This document shows positions 11,472 to 22,439 of a stretch of DNA of 64,000 nt, in pieces. Under the pieces are notes generated by a model, which worked only from the letters and a program-made list of their open reading frames with translations, had not been told where the DNA came from and did not search any database. The position numbers were made by a program, and so were the translations under genes. The first letter of the stretch is position 1, and every line of letters begins with the position of its first letter. This stretch comes from Galaxea fascicularis (lineage: Eukaryota > Cnidaria > Anthozoa > Scleractinia > Euphylliidae): positions 15,863,735 through 15,927,734 of the forward strand of contig OX419346.1 in NCBI GenBank assembly GCA_948470475.1, read 5' to 3'.

Positions 11472-11762
11472 ATGGCGGCTCGCTTCTGTAGCTCGGTATT
11501 GGAGAAGGACGAGCAATTGAGGAGCGATCTTAAGTGCTATGCTTTAGCAAATTATTCTAGACAAGAAATACTGGATTTTGCTACTCGGGGCTACCCTGTA
11601 TATGCGTGGAGTCAACCCACACCAAGTAGGAGATTCTTTATGACACTAAAAAAGAGGAGGCCAAGAAAGATGGAAAGTCCAGGGCATGGCAGTACTGTGG
11701 ATACCGGGCCAAGATCTACATGTTATTGTAGTCTTTTTAGGAGGCAAGTGCAATCTTATTGA
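11472..11762 (+). CDS. Possible N-terminal fragment of an integrase-like transposase
   Basis: A 96-codon frame from an ATG in an AAAATGGCGG context. Residues 26-52 (ALANYSRQEILDFATRG, YPVYAWS, PSRR) resemble the start of a DDE integrase-type transposase protein I have seen repeatedly in cnidarian gene sets. I cannot name the superfamily with certainty. After about residue 52 the similarity is lost, and the frame stops at 11762 just before a GGTGAGC donor-like site. It lies inside inverted-repeat element A, consistent with a transposon gene remnant. No catalytic residues are visible in this short piece. Confidence 0.4.
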   Translation: MAARFCSSVLEKDEQLRSDLKCYALANYSRQEILDFATRGYPVYAWSQPTPSRRFFMTLKKRRPRKMESPGHGSTVDTGPRSTCYCSLFRRQVQSY

Positions 11763-11787
11763 ATTCTCCAAAGGTCACTGAGAAGAA

Positions 11788-12068
11788 AGGTGAGCTTCTA
11801 GCTCTATAGGCTTTTTAGATATTATCTCTAGAGGTGACGTTATTCCACGGAAAATCACATCGACGAGAGAGGAGATAAGCTTATTAAATGCAATGGCCTT
11901 TACACATGTGAATACATCATAATTACACGAGCTCACCTTGTCCTTTCTGTGAGGGGTTTGCTCGATGCTTGTGTACGACGGTCCTTGCAAGTCTTTACAG
12001 TCCGCCTGCAAGTTCATGTGATGCCCTCGAGTTATCTATAAAGCCTATAGAGCTAGAAGCTCACCTCT
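11788..12068. repeat. Inner inverted repeat within element A
   Basis: 37-base arms at 11788-11824 and 12032-12068 (GGTGAGCTTCTAGCTCTATA) flank about 207 bases, giving a MITE-like unit inserted next to the right arm of the larger element. Confidence 0.65.
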
Positions 12069-12420
12069 TTCATAGTAAATTTACTTTTTTTTTAATCTAC
12101 ATTTGCACTGACAGGAATTTTTTATGTTAAAAAAAAACCCATGAGTATATATATATATTTTATTTTTTTTCTAATTCATTTTATTTTTATTTACTTTTAA
12201 TTTGCATTTGCATTTTCTTACGTCTGCTTATTTTTATTTGATTTTTTTTCGTTTTCACTTTGCTTTAATTTTATTTATTTAATTATTTTTTATTCTCTTT
12301 TTTCTCTCTGTTCTTTAACTTAACGTACATTTTTTTTTCACATCTGCATGTTTTTTACAATTTCAAACAAACATTTCCAACTGGTTTTGCTATGATAATA
12401 ATGGGCCACCATGCCACACG

Positions 12421-12767
12421 CATACTTTACAAAAAAACTAGTAAGAAAAAAACAAAGAAAACTGAAATAAAACATTGAGCGATTCGCTCTTCTTAACGAA
12501 AAATGTAGAAGAAACTGAACTTGATTAATTTGAAATAATTTCAAAGTTTGCTGTCATTTTAAGAGATCTTCAGCAAGGAGGACTCCTCTGACAGACACAC
12601 CTTAGCCGAGACACACTACTACGACTACTACGACGAAAATTTGTGTGTCCTTTTTGAACTTAAATTGACTTTAAATGTTTATGGTAATAAGGGTAGCTAT
12701 AAATTAGAGCGCTACATGCTATGTTAGCCTGGAAATAACCGGACGAAAACCAATAAAAATCCGTCCG
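12421..12767. other. No gene seen
   Basis: Only an ACTACTACGACTACTACGAC micro-repeat at about 12617. A promoter role for the downstream ORF is possible but not shown. Confidence 0.4.
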
Positions 12768-13092
12768 CCATGACTCAGTTCGCAAACTGTTGCCTACGAG
12801 CGAACGGAAAGCGGTCTTACGTGTGGTCTTCGGTCGTGACGTCATACACTCAAGGACTGTCAAGCGATTTGCAGAGAAATATACTGAGGAAAGGCCGCAG
12901 AAAGCTTGTGAAAATATTGAAGGAATGTCTTCTCCGATATCTTCCAGTTCCAGTTCGTCGGGGACCGATGAAGAAGATAGCTTAGAGGAAGAAATCGGCG
13001 AATTTTCGGGGTTTATACCTTATGACGAGTCACTAGAGGCGATAGCTACAGTTACAAAGCGGAGCGAAACGATGACAAGGACACAGCCGTAA
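12768..13092 (+). CDS. Acidic N-terminal exon of a P2X7-like (P2RX7_C-type) transposon-associated protein
   Basis: From an in-frame ATG at 12925 the frame reads MSSPISSSSSSSGTDEEDSL, then EFSGFIPYDESLEAIAT, ending at 13092. The serine run, acidic patch and FSGFxPYDESLEP word match the start of the P2X7-receptor-C-terminus-like proteins that are multiplied in coral genomes. The cysteine-rich domain that should follow is not present in frame. Instead the sequence runs into repeat family R1 (13020-13372), which also occurs at 6.9 and 28.6 kb. Either an intron begins near 13040 or the gene is truncated. The open frame extends upstream of the ATG to about 12790. Confidence 0.5.
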
Positions 13093-13372
13093 TTAGAGCG
13101 GATTTTAGCGCTGAATTTCACGTGTTGCATAGCTCTCTAAGAAGCTACAATACTAAAGAAAGGATAAAGAGAGGAATAGTCGCAAAAGAATCACAACATC
13201 TTGCTACAAAAACAAATAACCGGGCCCAGTAATGTACAATTATCCTCTAAACCACCGTGTTGCCCCACTTAAAACAAGCAAGAAGCTAAATCGGTCGATC
13301 GATAGAACCGAGATAGAAGCCGCAAACATGCGAACAGGAGTCGTGTAGGCCTTACAACCCCATTTTACCTGA
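13020..13372 (+). repeat. Dispersed repeat family R1, copy 2 (inverted relative to copies 1 and 3)
   Basis: Matches the reverse complement of 6756-7350 with about 260 bases missing at the join near 13232. It overlaps the 3' end of the acidic ORF, giving the only hint of what R1 belongs to. Confidence 0.65.
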
Positions 13373-13449
13373 ACGAATTCGCGACGCAAGATTCACTATT
13401 CAAGTTATCAATAGCATTTTGCCTTACCTTTACCCTTCACCCGCCGATG

Positions 13450-13702
13450 AACATATCTCCTGGTTTCAAACCCCTTGACGTCCCAGAAATATGAACAGTT
13501 CTAGTGAAACAGTTTTTCGTAAAATGCAAGGAGCAGATCAGAAACTGGCCCCGGGAATCGAAGCTTTTTCCTGTGCATATCCATCCACGAACTTTTTCCA
13601 TTGTAATCGACCGCGATCGCTAAGAGGCGATAAGTGAATGGAAATACCAGCCTCTAGATCAGTTTCATTATCACAGTCTTGGACAACGCAGCGCGATGGA
13701 GG
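13450..13702 (-). pseudogene. THAP-type (C2CH) zinc finger, frameshifted
   Basis: The minus strand reads SRCVVQDCDNET, then GISIHLSPL, LQWKKFVDGYA and PGASF. After a one-base shift it continues LICSLHFTKNCF and SRGLKPGD. This gives C-x4-C, the invariant W, and C-x2-H followed by F, all in THAP order and at THAP length (about 80 residues). THAP domains bind DNA and are common in P-element-like transposases and host regulators. There is no ATG at the expected place (ATC instead) and one frameshift. It is probably a transposon or gene remnant. Confidence 0.75.
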
Positions 13703-13704
13703 GA

Positions 13705-14812
13705 TTTTAGCGGACACAACTTCATCGATTTCTCTCCTCCAGCATACGAAAGTTGATCGGCTGAGTGTCTGACGTCACGTCCTGTTCTCGGCGCTTTGCG
13801 CGGGCATTTTCGAATTGAGTAATGACGGCCATCCAAAACCGAAAGTGACGATCGATAAAATCGGACTTCCCTTTGGAGTTTTTACTTAAAATTTGGTACA
13901 GTAAGTAACCAGTACTTATATTTTCGAATTCTAAAGAGAACATGGAAATGATATTTTGATCATAGTAGCACTTTAAGGGCTTGAATATGACGTCAATGAA
14001 AACGTAAAGAATACCTCACAAATTACAGGTTCGGTGGAGAGTAGTTCGCCTAAGTTTTCGGTATGAAAGAGTGCACTCGGATTTTCTTAACTGAAATGTG
14101 GCCTAAATTTCCAACGCTTTGATCATGAGTGAATTCTCTATCACAAACTAAAGCTTGTTCGACATTAAACCTTTCTCAGAGTCATAAAGATTTTTCAGAC
14201 AATATTTTTATATGGTTGCCTGATTTAATATGGTATATTTCACACAGATTTTTGCGATACGTTGTGAACCAGAGACAAAAACATTGCCGGCAAAACATAG
14301 ATTCGCTATCTTTTCAAGACGTATCGAAGCCTCAATATCCTGAGAGTTATTGACATAGCCGACCTTCTGCGTGGTAAAGAAAACCCTGCAGCAAGTTGAC
14401 CATGTCAGAGTGATGTCTTCGGAGGAAAGATTCCAGAACTGCGTGACGCGTAACACACCGCAATGGAATTTCCTGGTCAGTCTTAACAGTCAAAGGGGTA
14501 ATTTCGTTCTCAGTAGCTTCGATCCTCTTTGGTCAGCACCAAGGATACGAACCTCTGGTCTCATCCAAAAATGGCCACCTCTGATTGGCTGGTAAAAACA
14601 AAGCAAAAACATGATCGGAAGTTGTTTTCTCAAATGGAGGGAAAGGAGGGTACGTCTTGTTCCAGCTACCTGAGGCATGTTGTGACTTGCTGCAGCGTGA
14701 TACATTGCAAAAGTATGATGGGCTTTTACTTTCCGTTGTTACGTGTTACGAAAAGTTACGCAATATAGTCGTCTTTTATGAGATTGATCTGTTGTAATCA
14801 AGAAATTATACA
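13705..14812. other. No supported gene
   Basis: Includes a CRE-like TGACGTCA at about 13770 and a CCAAT-like box in TGATTGGCTGG at about 14582. The overlapping open frames at 14129-14768 show no domain. Confidence 0.45.
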
Positions 14813-14814
14813 TA

Positions 14815-15111
14815 CAGTGCGACCTCTATTAACCGGCCACCTATTCAGCGGCAATCCTCCATTAAACAGCCACTTTCAAAAGTCCCGAATTATTTGTCAC
14901 TAAAATGCTGTATTTTATCTCTCTATTCAACGGCCACCTCCGTTAATAGGCTGTGGCCACCTTTTCGTCATTGGAAGGTCATTATTTATTGCTTTTTTAC
15001 TTCTATTAAGCGGCCTGCAAATTATCTTTTCAAGCGAAATAGTGACAGGAAGACGGCTTTAAGAATAGGTGATAACTGATAACGACAAGAACTACGATTT
15101 AATGTCCACTG
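14815..15111. mobile_element. Tigger/pogo-like nonautonomous element
   Basis: Begins CAGTGCGACCTCTATTAACC, the usual start of Tigger-type elements, and ends ..GTCCACTG. TA dinucleotides lie directly outside both ends (14813-14814 and 15112-15113), the expected target duplication. It is only 297 bp and has no transposase. GGCCAC words recur inside. Confidence 0.7.
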
Positions 15112-15124
15112 TAATGACAAGTCA

Positions 15125-15751
15125 TAAGGGACTGACCATTAGAAAAGTGATGGAGGGGGGTGGGGGTTGGGATTTTCAGCTGGTACGAATTTTTTTTTCA
15201 ACGTGAAACCCCCTGCACGAATGTTTTTTTGTTGGCAAATATTGCTTTTTTTTTTACGGTGAAACAGGCTTGACTCATTATCTATGTTTTTGTGATTTAT
15301 AAATTATTCTACACTCACAACAGATAAAAGGATGCAGGCCACTTTTTAATGCAAAATCTTTTCGAAAATGTACACACAGTGAGAGAGGAGGAAGCCACTT
15401 GGAGTGCACGGCTTCGATGTATATTTTTGCAGTCCCTGCCCTCTGGAATTCCTCTCCCACAGCCCATCATAATGATGCCATACTCCATTCACCAACACAG
15501 CCCCTCCGCAGTGCCCTCCACTCCAAAATGTCAATCCAAGAATATTTTGAATAAGAATTATTTTTAATGGACACTGGCAAATAGTATATAATATTATTAA
15601 ATATTATATACCTTCCTTCTGCATGAATTTTTTTCTTTACCTTCTTCTTTGCGTGAATGTTTTTTCTTGCCATTTTCCCTTGCATGATTTTTTTTTGTTT
15701 CCCCTCCCCCCACCCCCCACCCCAACCACTTCTCTAATGATCCGTCCCTAA
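15125..15751. mobile_element. G-tract MITE family M1, copy 1 (most complete)
   Basis: Terminal inverted repeats: TAAGGGACTGACCATTAGAA plus a G tract at the left, and a C tract then TTCTCTAATGATCCGTCCCT at the right. The interior contains TGCCCTCTGGAATTCCTCTC, an almost exact match to 24824-25180 (inverted) and 44371-45712. It has no coding capacity of its own. Confidence 0.8.
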
Positions 15752-16180
15752 GCGCAAAATGTATACACGTGGAAATCTTCGGTACTAAAAGCAACCACTG
15801 TAATATGGCATGAAAAACTACTGTATTGCAACTCTTTAAAAATCCTTGCTACTCAAGTTTCGTTTTAAGCCACCGATTAGAGAACTCGTCACATGTGAAA
15901 CAATACTCGCATGCCGGGAGTTCTAAGAAGTAATACTCTTTAACGTTGACATTATGTGCCCTTCTACAATCTTTAAGAAAAAAAAATGATTAAAGAATCA
16001 AACAAGTTCTGTAAGTATCATTGTGTAGTATCAATAGCATATAACCTCGAAACAGAGGCATAGCTTCTGAAGTACAAAGTAATAGTAGTCTCTTGTCTCA
16101 TACACTATCAGTAACTAGTATTTCCATCTGGAAATGACGGTGCGTCCTCGCCTTCACGACGGTTTGGTTCCATGTGGCGG
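15752..16180. other. No gene seen
   Basis: AT-rich spacer without repeats or coding motifs. Confidence 0.5.
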
Positions 16181-16460
16181 TGCAGGGCGTTATACAGTCC
16201 CCTAAATGTCAAATAAAAAACTTCGTTCCCCCCCCAAAAAGAAAAAAAATCGTATACGACACTTGTCATTCAATATTACCTATACTCACGACTGTCGTAG
16301 GGTTTTAAAACATGATTCACAGTCCTACGACAAATTTTAGGCCGCGTGCGTCTGTCGTAGAGAGGTGGTAGGTGCATTCACATGACACAACTTTGTTCTA
16401 CGTTGTGTCGCACACGCCAAGACGTGCGCGATAAATCGTACCGTGTAAATCGGCCCTAAT
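16181..16460. repeat. GTCGTAG-word foldback (MITE-like)
   Basis: GTCGTAG/CTACGAC words occur repeatedly in both orientations, e.g. CTGTCGTAGG at 16290 against CCTACGAC at 16324. It closes with GTGTAAATCGGCCCTAA, a terminus I recall from coral MITEs. The left boundary is uncertain. Confidence 0.5.
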
Positions 16461-16497
16461 GGATATACTTTCCAAATGTAATTGGAATGGTGGTCTT

Positions 16498-16611
16498 GAT
16501 ACCTTGCATGATCACATAATACCTCTCTTCAAAGAACTCCATTGGCTACCCATCGAACAGCGGATTGGATTTAAAATTCTTTTAATCACATTTAAGAGCC
16601 AATGTCTGTAA
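16498..16611 (+). pseudogene. LINE reverse transcriptase scrap (LHWLP motif)
   Basis: One frame reads IIPLFKELHWLPIEQRIGFK, then ILLITFKSQ, the conserved C-terminal block of L2/CR1-type RT. It ends exactly where inverted-repeat element B begins (about 16605), suggesting B landed in it or that both share a breakpoint. Confidence 0.8.
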
Positions 16612-18343
16612 TTTCCGAGAATCGGGCATCAGTCGTGAAATTTTGAAGTTCTTCATATTTTGCCTAAATAATCTCTGTAGTAAAGTATTTTGATAAGAAA
16701 CATTAAAAACTGTAACGGCTTTCTATTTTTTTCGAAATCGGGCAAAGTTTGAAAACTACGCTAAATCGGCGGCCTTTGAAGTGTGAGATACGGTGGAAAA
16801 TTACGCATTTTCTTTGCGCTCGTACAGAAAATCGGGGAGACATATGTAACTGAAATATTATCAAAAAACAAACAAACTATTATACTTCATAATTCAGTAA
16901 TTTACTTTGGATAAGCTGTTACGATGGGACTATGCCTGACGCAACAAGAAACACGGTTTCGGTTCAGTAGAAAAATAGAAAAAAAACGGCATTACAAAAG
17001 TGTCCCGTCGAGAGATCAAAACGTGAAGAGTAGTTTCACACGCGGGAATGGTGACACGAACAAGCCACGAAGTCACATGTTATCGTAAACACTAAAGTTT
17101 TTTTTACAGAGGATCACCATACGGAAACTTTCTGAAAACCTTATAAAATACTTAAATATGTATATCTATAAAGTATTCAGAAGAGCAACAGTTGGTCTTG
17201 CCGGTTTGATAACAAATTGGGCTGTTCTTGACAATGAGATTCGACCCCGAGACACGTATTCACCCAAAATGTATAAATTGTTACGAACGGCGTTTTACAC
17301 TTTAGCCCCTAATAAAACGCTAGCTCTACAAGATTTAACTTAAAACAGTTGTTTAAAGTGTAAGCGGTCGGCCATTCACTAGAAGTAGCTTTAAAATTCC
17401 TTGCTAAACTGCGTGACTAAACTATTGCGTGACCAAATCAATTTGAGTTACGTCACTTACGAAGACTGATTTGAACATAGTAACTGTGATTTGAAGTAGG
17501 TTTGCTTTAATTTTACTGGCCGTCAAAACTCGTTGAAACGAAAAAAAAAAGTGTCAGGCATCCAGGATAATTGCCTGGTGGTTTAGAATAATTTTTGGAC
17601 CTGCGCCTGCAAGAAACTCGAACCAACGAATAAAAAATAAAACAAGTCAGAAACAGTTTCGAAAAAGAGTTGTTTCTACTTTTATTTTCTAGTTGTATTT
17701 GCTGTATGAAACAAGGAATAAAGCCGGAGAAGCAATGGCTTCGTTTACTCTGTACAGTTTGGTTCAGCAGGACCTGTGCAAATTTTGTACGGACGCTATA
17801 CTAGTACTATAGCTTCTTGACGGTTCGTTTTGCCCTATTATTACATGTTTTGATCTCTCGACAGGGTACTTCTGTAATGCTGCCAAACTTTTTTTTTTTA
17901 ACACAGACAATAACAAAGGTTCTGCTTTAAGAAAGTCTTTATTTCATGCTCGAATTTCACGCACGAATTAGGTTTTTTTGATGATGAAGTTAGCTCAAAT
18001 TTGTTATTTTTCTGACGAGCCGAAACCGTGTTTCTTGTTGAGGCAGGTATAGTCCCATTTTAACAGCTTACCCAAAGTAAAATATTGAATTGTAAAGTAC
18101 AAGAGTAAGTTTATTTTTTGATAATATTTCAGTTACATATGTCTCCCTGTTTTTCTGTAAAAGCGCGAAGAAAATGTGCAAATTTTCCACACTTCAAAGG
18201 TCGTCGATTAAGCGTTTTTCAAACTTTGCCCGATTTCGGAAAAAAAAAGCCATGACAGTTACTTTACTACGGAGATTATTCAGGCAAAATATGAAGAAAT
18301 TCAAAATTTCACAACTGACATCCGATTTTCGAAAGTTACGTAG
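16605..18343. mobile_element. Large inverted-repeat element B
   Basis: Left arm about 16605-17035, right arm about 17838-18343. Inverted matches run through TCAGTTGTGAAATTTTGAA, CAAACTTTGCCCGATTTC, GTTACATATGTCTCCC, GAAACCGTGTTTCTTGTTG and TTTTGATCTCTCGACRGG. Arms are roughly 430-500 bp. The 800-bp middle has no recognisable protein (the short frame at 17158-17343 is unsupported). This shape fits a nonautonomous long-TIR or foldback transposon. Confidence 0.75.
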
Positions 18344-19058
18344 GAACCAGAACAGATCAAATTCGTCTAGCTAATGGATATATCACTTTAAACAGGCTTC
18401 AAACATCAAAATGCCTTTAGTAAGTTTGGTTCATTTGGCTCGTTGGGTTCCCCTGAAATTAATGTGTCTAGGCCTCGGAGGGGGGTGGGTGGGTTACCCC
18501 CTTACATGAGCTATATAGGTATGTGCTATTTTGGTCATGAATTGGCGGGGCGTTATGCAACCTGCTTTATAGTGTGGAAGTTTAAGCTTGAAACTTTGTA
18601 CAGTTTTGTATCCTACTTAATAAAAGCGTATAAACATTGCCTTTGACATTGGTCTGACCTAGCATGGGAACTGATTATAAGGCAGGTCTGAAATAGAGCG
18701 AGAAAAACACGAACTACTAGCGTTGAAAAGTAGGAAACGAAAGTCCCATGATATGATTCAGGTAATACCGTGACCGTAATATGCCAAAACATGCAACTGA
18801 TACAAAATCTTACCAGTACAGAGTCTGTTGCAATCAGCCTATAAATTAAAGTTACATCAGCGCTAATTTACTTTCACGCTCAGATCAAGAGTAGATACGA
18901 GTAAAAGACTGAAAATTTGTTTTTAACACTCAAAACTTGGCATCCTTGCGCTAGATCTAGCATGTCTGAAATCGGCCAGGTATGTTATAACAGTCTGTAA
19001 GTCGATTTAATAGACTTGACAACATTTGGGTTGCGCTAACGTTTGTTTCCATCTTCAG
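18344..19058. other. Noncoding; possible repeat at 18440-18560
   Basis: GGTTACCCCCTTACATGAGC and TATAGGTATGTG at 18493-18525 resemble a dispersed coral sequence I recall, but no second copy is in this window. A fourth copy of the 45-bp word found at 10 kb is at 18769. Confidence 0.35.
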
Positions 19059-19113
19059 GAGGAAAAGAAATTAGAAGTCTCAGAGGAGCATTTAAAAGGA
19101 ACGGATGAGAAAG
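19059..19113 (+). other. Candidate 55-bp internal exon
   Basis: Preceded by TTTGTTTCCATCTTCAG and followed by GTAATT. One frame is fully open and acidic/lysine-rich (EEKKLEVSEEHLKGTDEK). No neighbouring exon was found, so it may be chance or a relic of a lost gene. Confidence 0.35.
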
Positions 19114-20747
19114 GTAATTAAAGCTTAAACAAGATACAAAAGCTTAAAGAGCTATTCTTTTCAAGTTGAGGTCGAGTGTCATCTCTAATTATGCGTTGAC
19201 AAGTTTAAGTTGCTAAATTGCGTTAATTAGACAGAAGATGAACGCCTGAGCATTTTGCGGTGTATGAGACGTTCTTGTCTGTTTTGTTTTCTAAAGAAAC
19301 CGTGGTGCTGCGTCTGTGGGGAAGTGATACACATAAAGTTAGTCTTATTAACTGAGTGCATAACGTAAGTTTGGCCACCATACAGCGGAATCCCTCGCTT
19401 AGTCGTCCTCCTGTTTCGCAGATGTATAACTTTTTGTACAAGGCCAAGGTTATGAATTCAGTAGGCAACATTTAGGAACGTATACGTGAACGATCCCTGA
19501 TCTCAGCAGTTCGCTTAGATGCCAATATTTTGTTAACGGTTTAAATCAAAGGGCTGAAGTTACGCGTCGTGAGTGCGTTTTTTTTAAATTGGTGGGTTGA
19601 TCAATTTTGGTTTAAGAACACTTCTGCGTTGTTGTTGCGTTTGGGAGAAATTAGTAGAGGTTGCAACAATATTCCTACAATTTTGGGAATATTTTGCAGT
19701 AATTTAAAGATCTATAGCATGTTGAGTTTTACCTCACAATTGTTAGGGTGAGATGTGAACTCGAGGGCGGATGGAACTTCTGTCATTCTAGTCCGTTTCT
19801 GACCTGACCAGTGCTGATCAATTTATTGGGCGTGGTGATTGCGTTCTTGAACAACACAAATAAGATTTCCATGGAATTCTTGACATTTAATGGACGTGAG
19901 GTTGAATTAATAGAACAAATGAACATAGAAATCTGCAGGTTTGTAACAAACTTGTGCATTAACCCGTTGGCGGACAGAAACTTTGATGTCGAGAAAAGCT
20001 AAGAACGTTTCGGACACTACATCGACAGCCTTTAGGCGCAACTTTATCTACCTCTGTCAGTTTCGTTCATACGGGTCTGGAATATACCTGCGAAATTTCC
20101 AAAACGTCCTTTCAAATCGGTACCCTCAATCCTGAAGACATCAACGAGTGTTTTTCTAATTAATTAATTAATTGTAGTTTCTTTTGCGTTACCACGTTCC
20201 CATTAACAGCGTAGCTCCATTCTTCTGTGTATTAGCCACACACAGCCCACAATTGGCACTCACGATACTGTGGAAACTTCAGCTTTTAAATACGGTGGCC
20301 AAATTTACATGATCAACTTGGTTGATAAAAGCAAAAATTATTAAGCGAACATACACCAAATGCATTGAGGCGAAGCCTTGAATTCCGCTTTTTCTTTTGA
20401 CATATATTGCACGGCGTTTTCTATCAAAAAGAGTTCTAATTTCAACATTGGACCAAGCACAAAATGAATATCAAGCTTTCAGTATGTGTATAGGTTACTG
20501 GTGTGTTCTTTGCAAGCGTCAGTGCAAATGCTCTATTCCTAACCACGGTCATTTCAGGTATACCTATACATTAACATCTTCGAAGTTACTTGGCATATGA
20601 TTAAAAATACCGATGCGGATGCAGTTTAAAATGAGTAGAAAACAACGCCCGAGCCTTCAAGGTTGCACTAAACAAAGAAAATGTGATTGTTGTACATGCT
20701 GTTCGATAATAATAACAAATACTTAATTGACCACTGCCCTAGATGAG
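19114..20747. other. No gene seen
   Basis: Only a short TAATTAATTAATTAATT run near 20158. Open frames are short and unsupported. Confidence 0.5.
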
Positions 20748-21590
20748 CTTTTCTGGGAGGGAATGGCGAATTGTCGAGTTTGAATTGGACTTCGAGTTCG
20801 AGTTGGACTTCGAGTTGGACTTTGAGTTGGACTTCGAGTTGGATCTCGATTTACATGTTGGCTACTATGAAAAAATGAATAAAGAAATATCATGTGAAAG
20901 GAGAGGGGACGCTGGTTCCCCCTTGATTTCTGCCATACATTAATTGTACTAAATTTACCCTCGCTAACACGAACCCTCGATAAAATCGAAGCAATTTTCA
21001 AAAACATTAAAACATTAAATTTATTTTTGTATTACACAAGACGTGTCGGTCAAAGGTATGATTAGGCCGCATCTAACTCAGTAATGCATTTGTTTTGTTT
21101 CACGTGATCAAAATTTAGAAACACCATTCCATTTTTTCCTTCTTTCCGGTCATTTGCTCTCAAGCTCGAACCTTTTCAATTTCCATAAAAGGTTTGAGTT
21201 ATCGGTAGTCCACTGTAGTATTAAAAAATTCTTGGAGGCAGTGCTCTGGTGTCTGACCCTTTTCTTCATATGCGACTACCCGAGGGTCAGTCGCTTCGCA
21301 TTTTCCAATAAAATAAGAATTTGCAATCTTTATCTCATTCTTTGAAATTATCTTGGCAGTTGAATATTTTCATCAATCCGGCAACTAGAGTCCTCAGCCT
21401 GGCCTCTTCGGTCAGTGGTCGGGGAAAGACTTTGATTGGCTGCCGTGTAACAACGCAATCCTTGACTCCAACTCGAACTTGCAGTCTAACTCGAAGTCCA
21501 ACTCGAACTGGAACTCGAACTCGAAGTCGAACTCGAATTCGACCAAACTCGATTGTTCGCCACTCCAGTAACAAGTCAGAAAACAATATG
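20748..21590. mobile_element. Foldback element with GAACTC-type repeat arms
   Basis: The left arm (20748-20860) has tandem GAGTTGGACTTC units. The right arm (about 21465-21590) has the inverse (GAACTCGAAGTC units). Outer ends also pair: GGCGAATTGTCGAGTTTGAA on the left against the inverse of CAAACTCGATTGTTCGCC on the right. The tandem units make both arms look coding on one frame each, which is an artefact. Confidence 0.7.
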
Positions 21591-22430
21591 CTTTTAGATC
21601 TCATACTCAGCTTGGTTACGTTAATTGACCTCTCAGTACGGTGTAAGAATTGCATTCAATCTATACGCAACTTGAGGGCTTAAAAAAGTACAAAATAAAC
21701 TCTTATCTGATATAAAGTTAAACAAACGATTTTGAGAAATCAGGATTTCAGAGCCGGGGAACTTCCAAGTCCACTTTCAAGAGCGGACAATTTGCTTCTG
21801 TCTGACTCAACTTTTAGAGTGCTAGTGAATAGATTTATTTGCACAAGAGATGTGGTTCGGTTGAGGAAGAATACATTTTCCGGGACCCGCGATAGTTTAC
21901 CCGCGACGATTAGACGCTCTCTCAGTCGTCAAGCTATGGAAATTCAGTTTATCTGAGCAAGATGGTGTTTATTTTTGAATGGTGAGAAGCAGTGGAACGC
22001 AAAACGATTTTCCTGAACCCAAACCAAGCCAAAGGCAAAAAATACTTTCAGACTGTGTGGACTACGAATACTTACAGCGCGAAAACTATTATTTTTAAGA
22101 AACTGAAGGAGTTTTAAATCAAACAGCTAAGTTTTGGTTCACGATAGCTTGAAATATTCCTTCCTTAGTTTCCCTTGGAAAATGATCAAGTTTGCGGTGA
22201 CTATCATGTGATTCAACACATGACCTCTCTTTTAATATGACGGTCTTAAGTTTGAAAATATCTTGTGAATGCGTTGTTTACAGTTTACTGAGGGCTAATT
22301 GGCGGAGGTCAGCGGTGAGCAACCAAGATGGCGGTGCGAAACAGCGCTCCGGCAAATTTCAAAACTTTTCCACGTTATTTCCTTTTCCCTTTAGCGTATA
22401 GCTTTGCAAGGATACACATTTAAGTACCGG
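21591..22430. other. No supported gene; possible LINE 5' region
   Basis: The AACCAAGATGGCGGTGCG word near 22320 and following sequence may be the 5' UTR of the LINE that starts near 22440. Confidence 0.35.
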
Positions 22431-22439
22431 TAACACTAG

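Larger units (their letters stand above)
10998..12420. mobile_element. Large inverted-repeat element A
   Basis: The left arm (about 10998-11371) and right arm (about 12070-12420) are inverted copies. They share CCAAYTGGTTTTGCTATGAT at the outer side, A/T-rich tracts, the ACTCATGGGTTTTTTTTAAC junction, and AGTAAATTTACTATGA as the exact inner edge. The roughly 700-bp middle holds a short transposase-like ORF (11472-11762) and a second, inner inverted pair (11788-11824 and 12032-12068, GAGCTTCTAGCTCTATAGGC). Confidence 0.75.

Noticed and set aside
20743..21655. Repeat proteins such as FELDFELDFELD and RVRLRVRVPVRVGLRVR
   Set aside because: They are translations of the GAACTC-type repeat arms of a foldback element and not genes.
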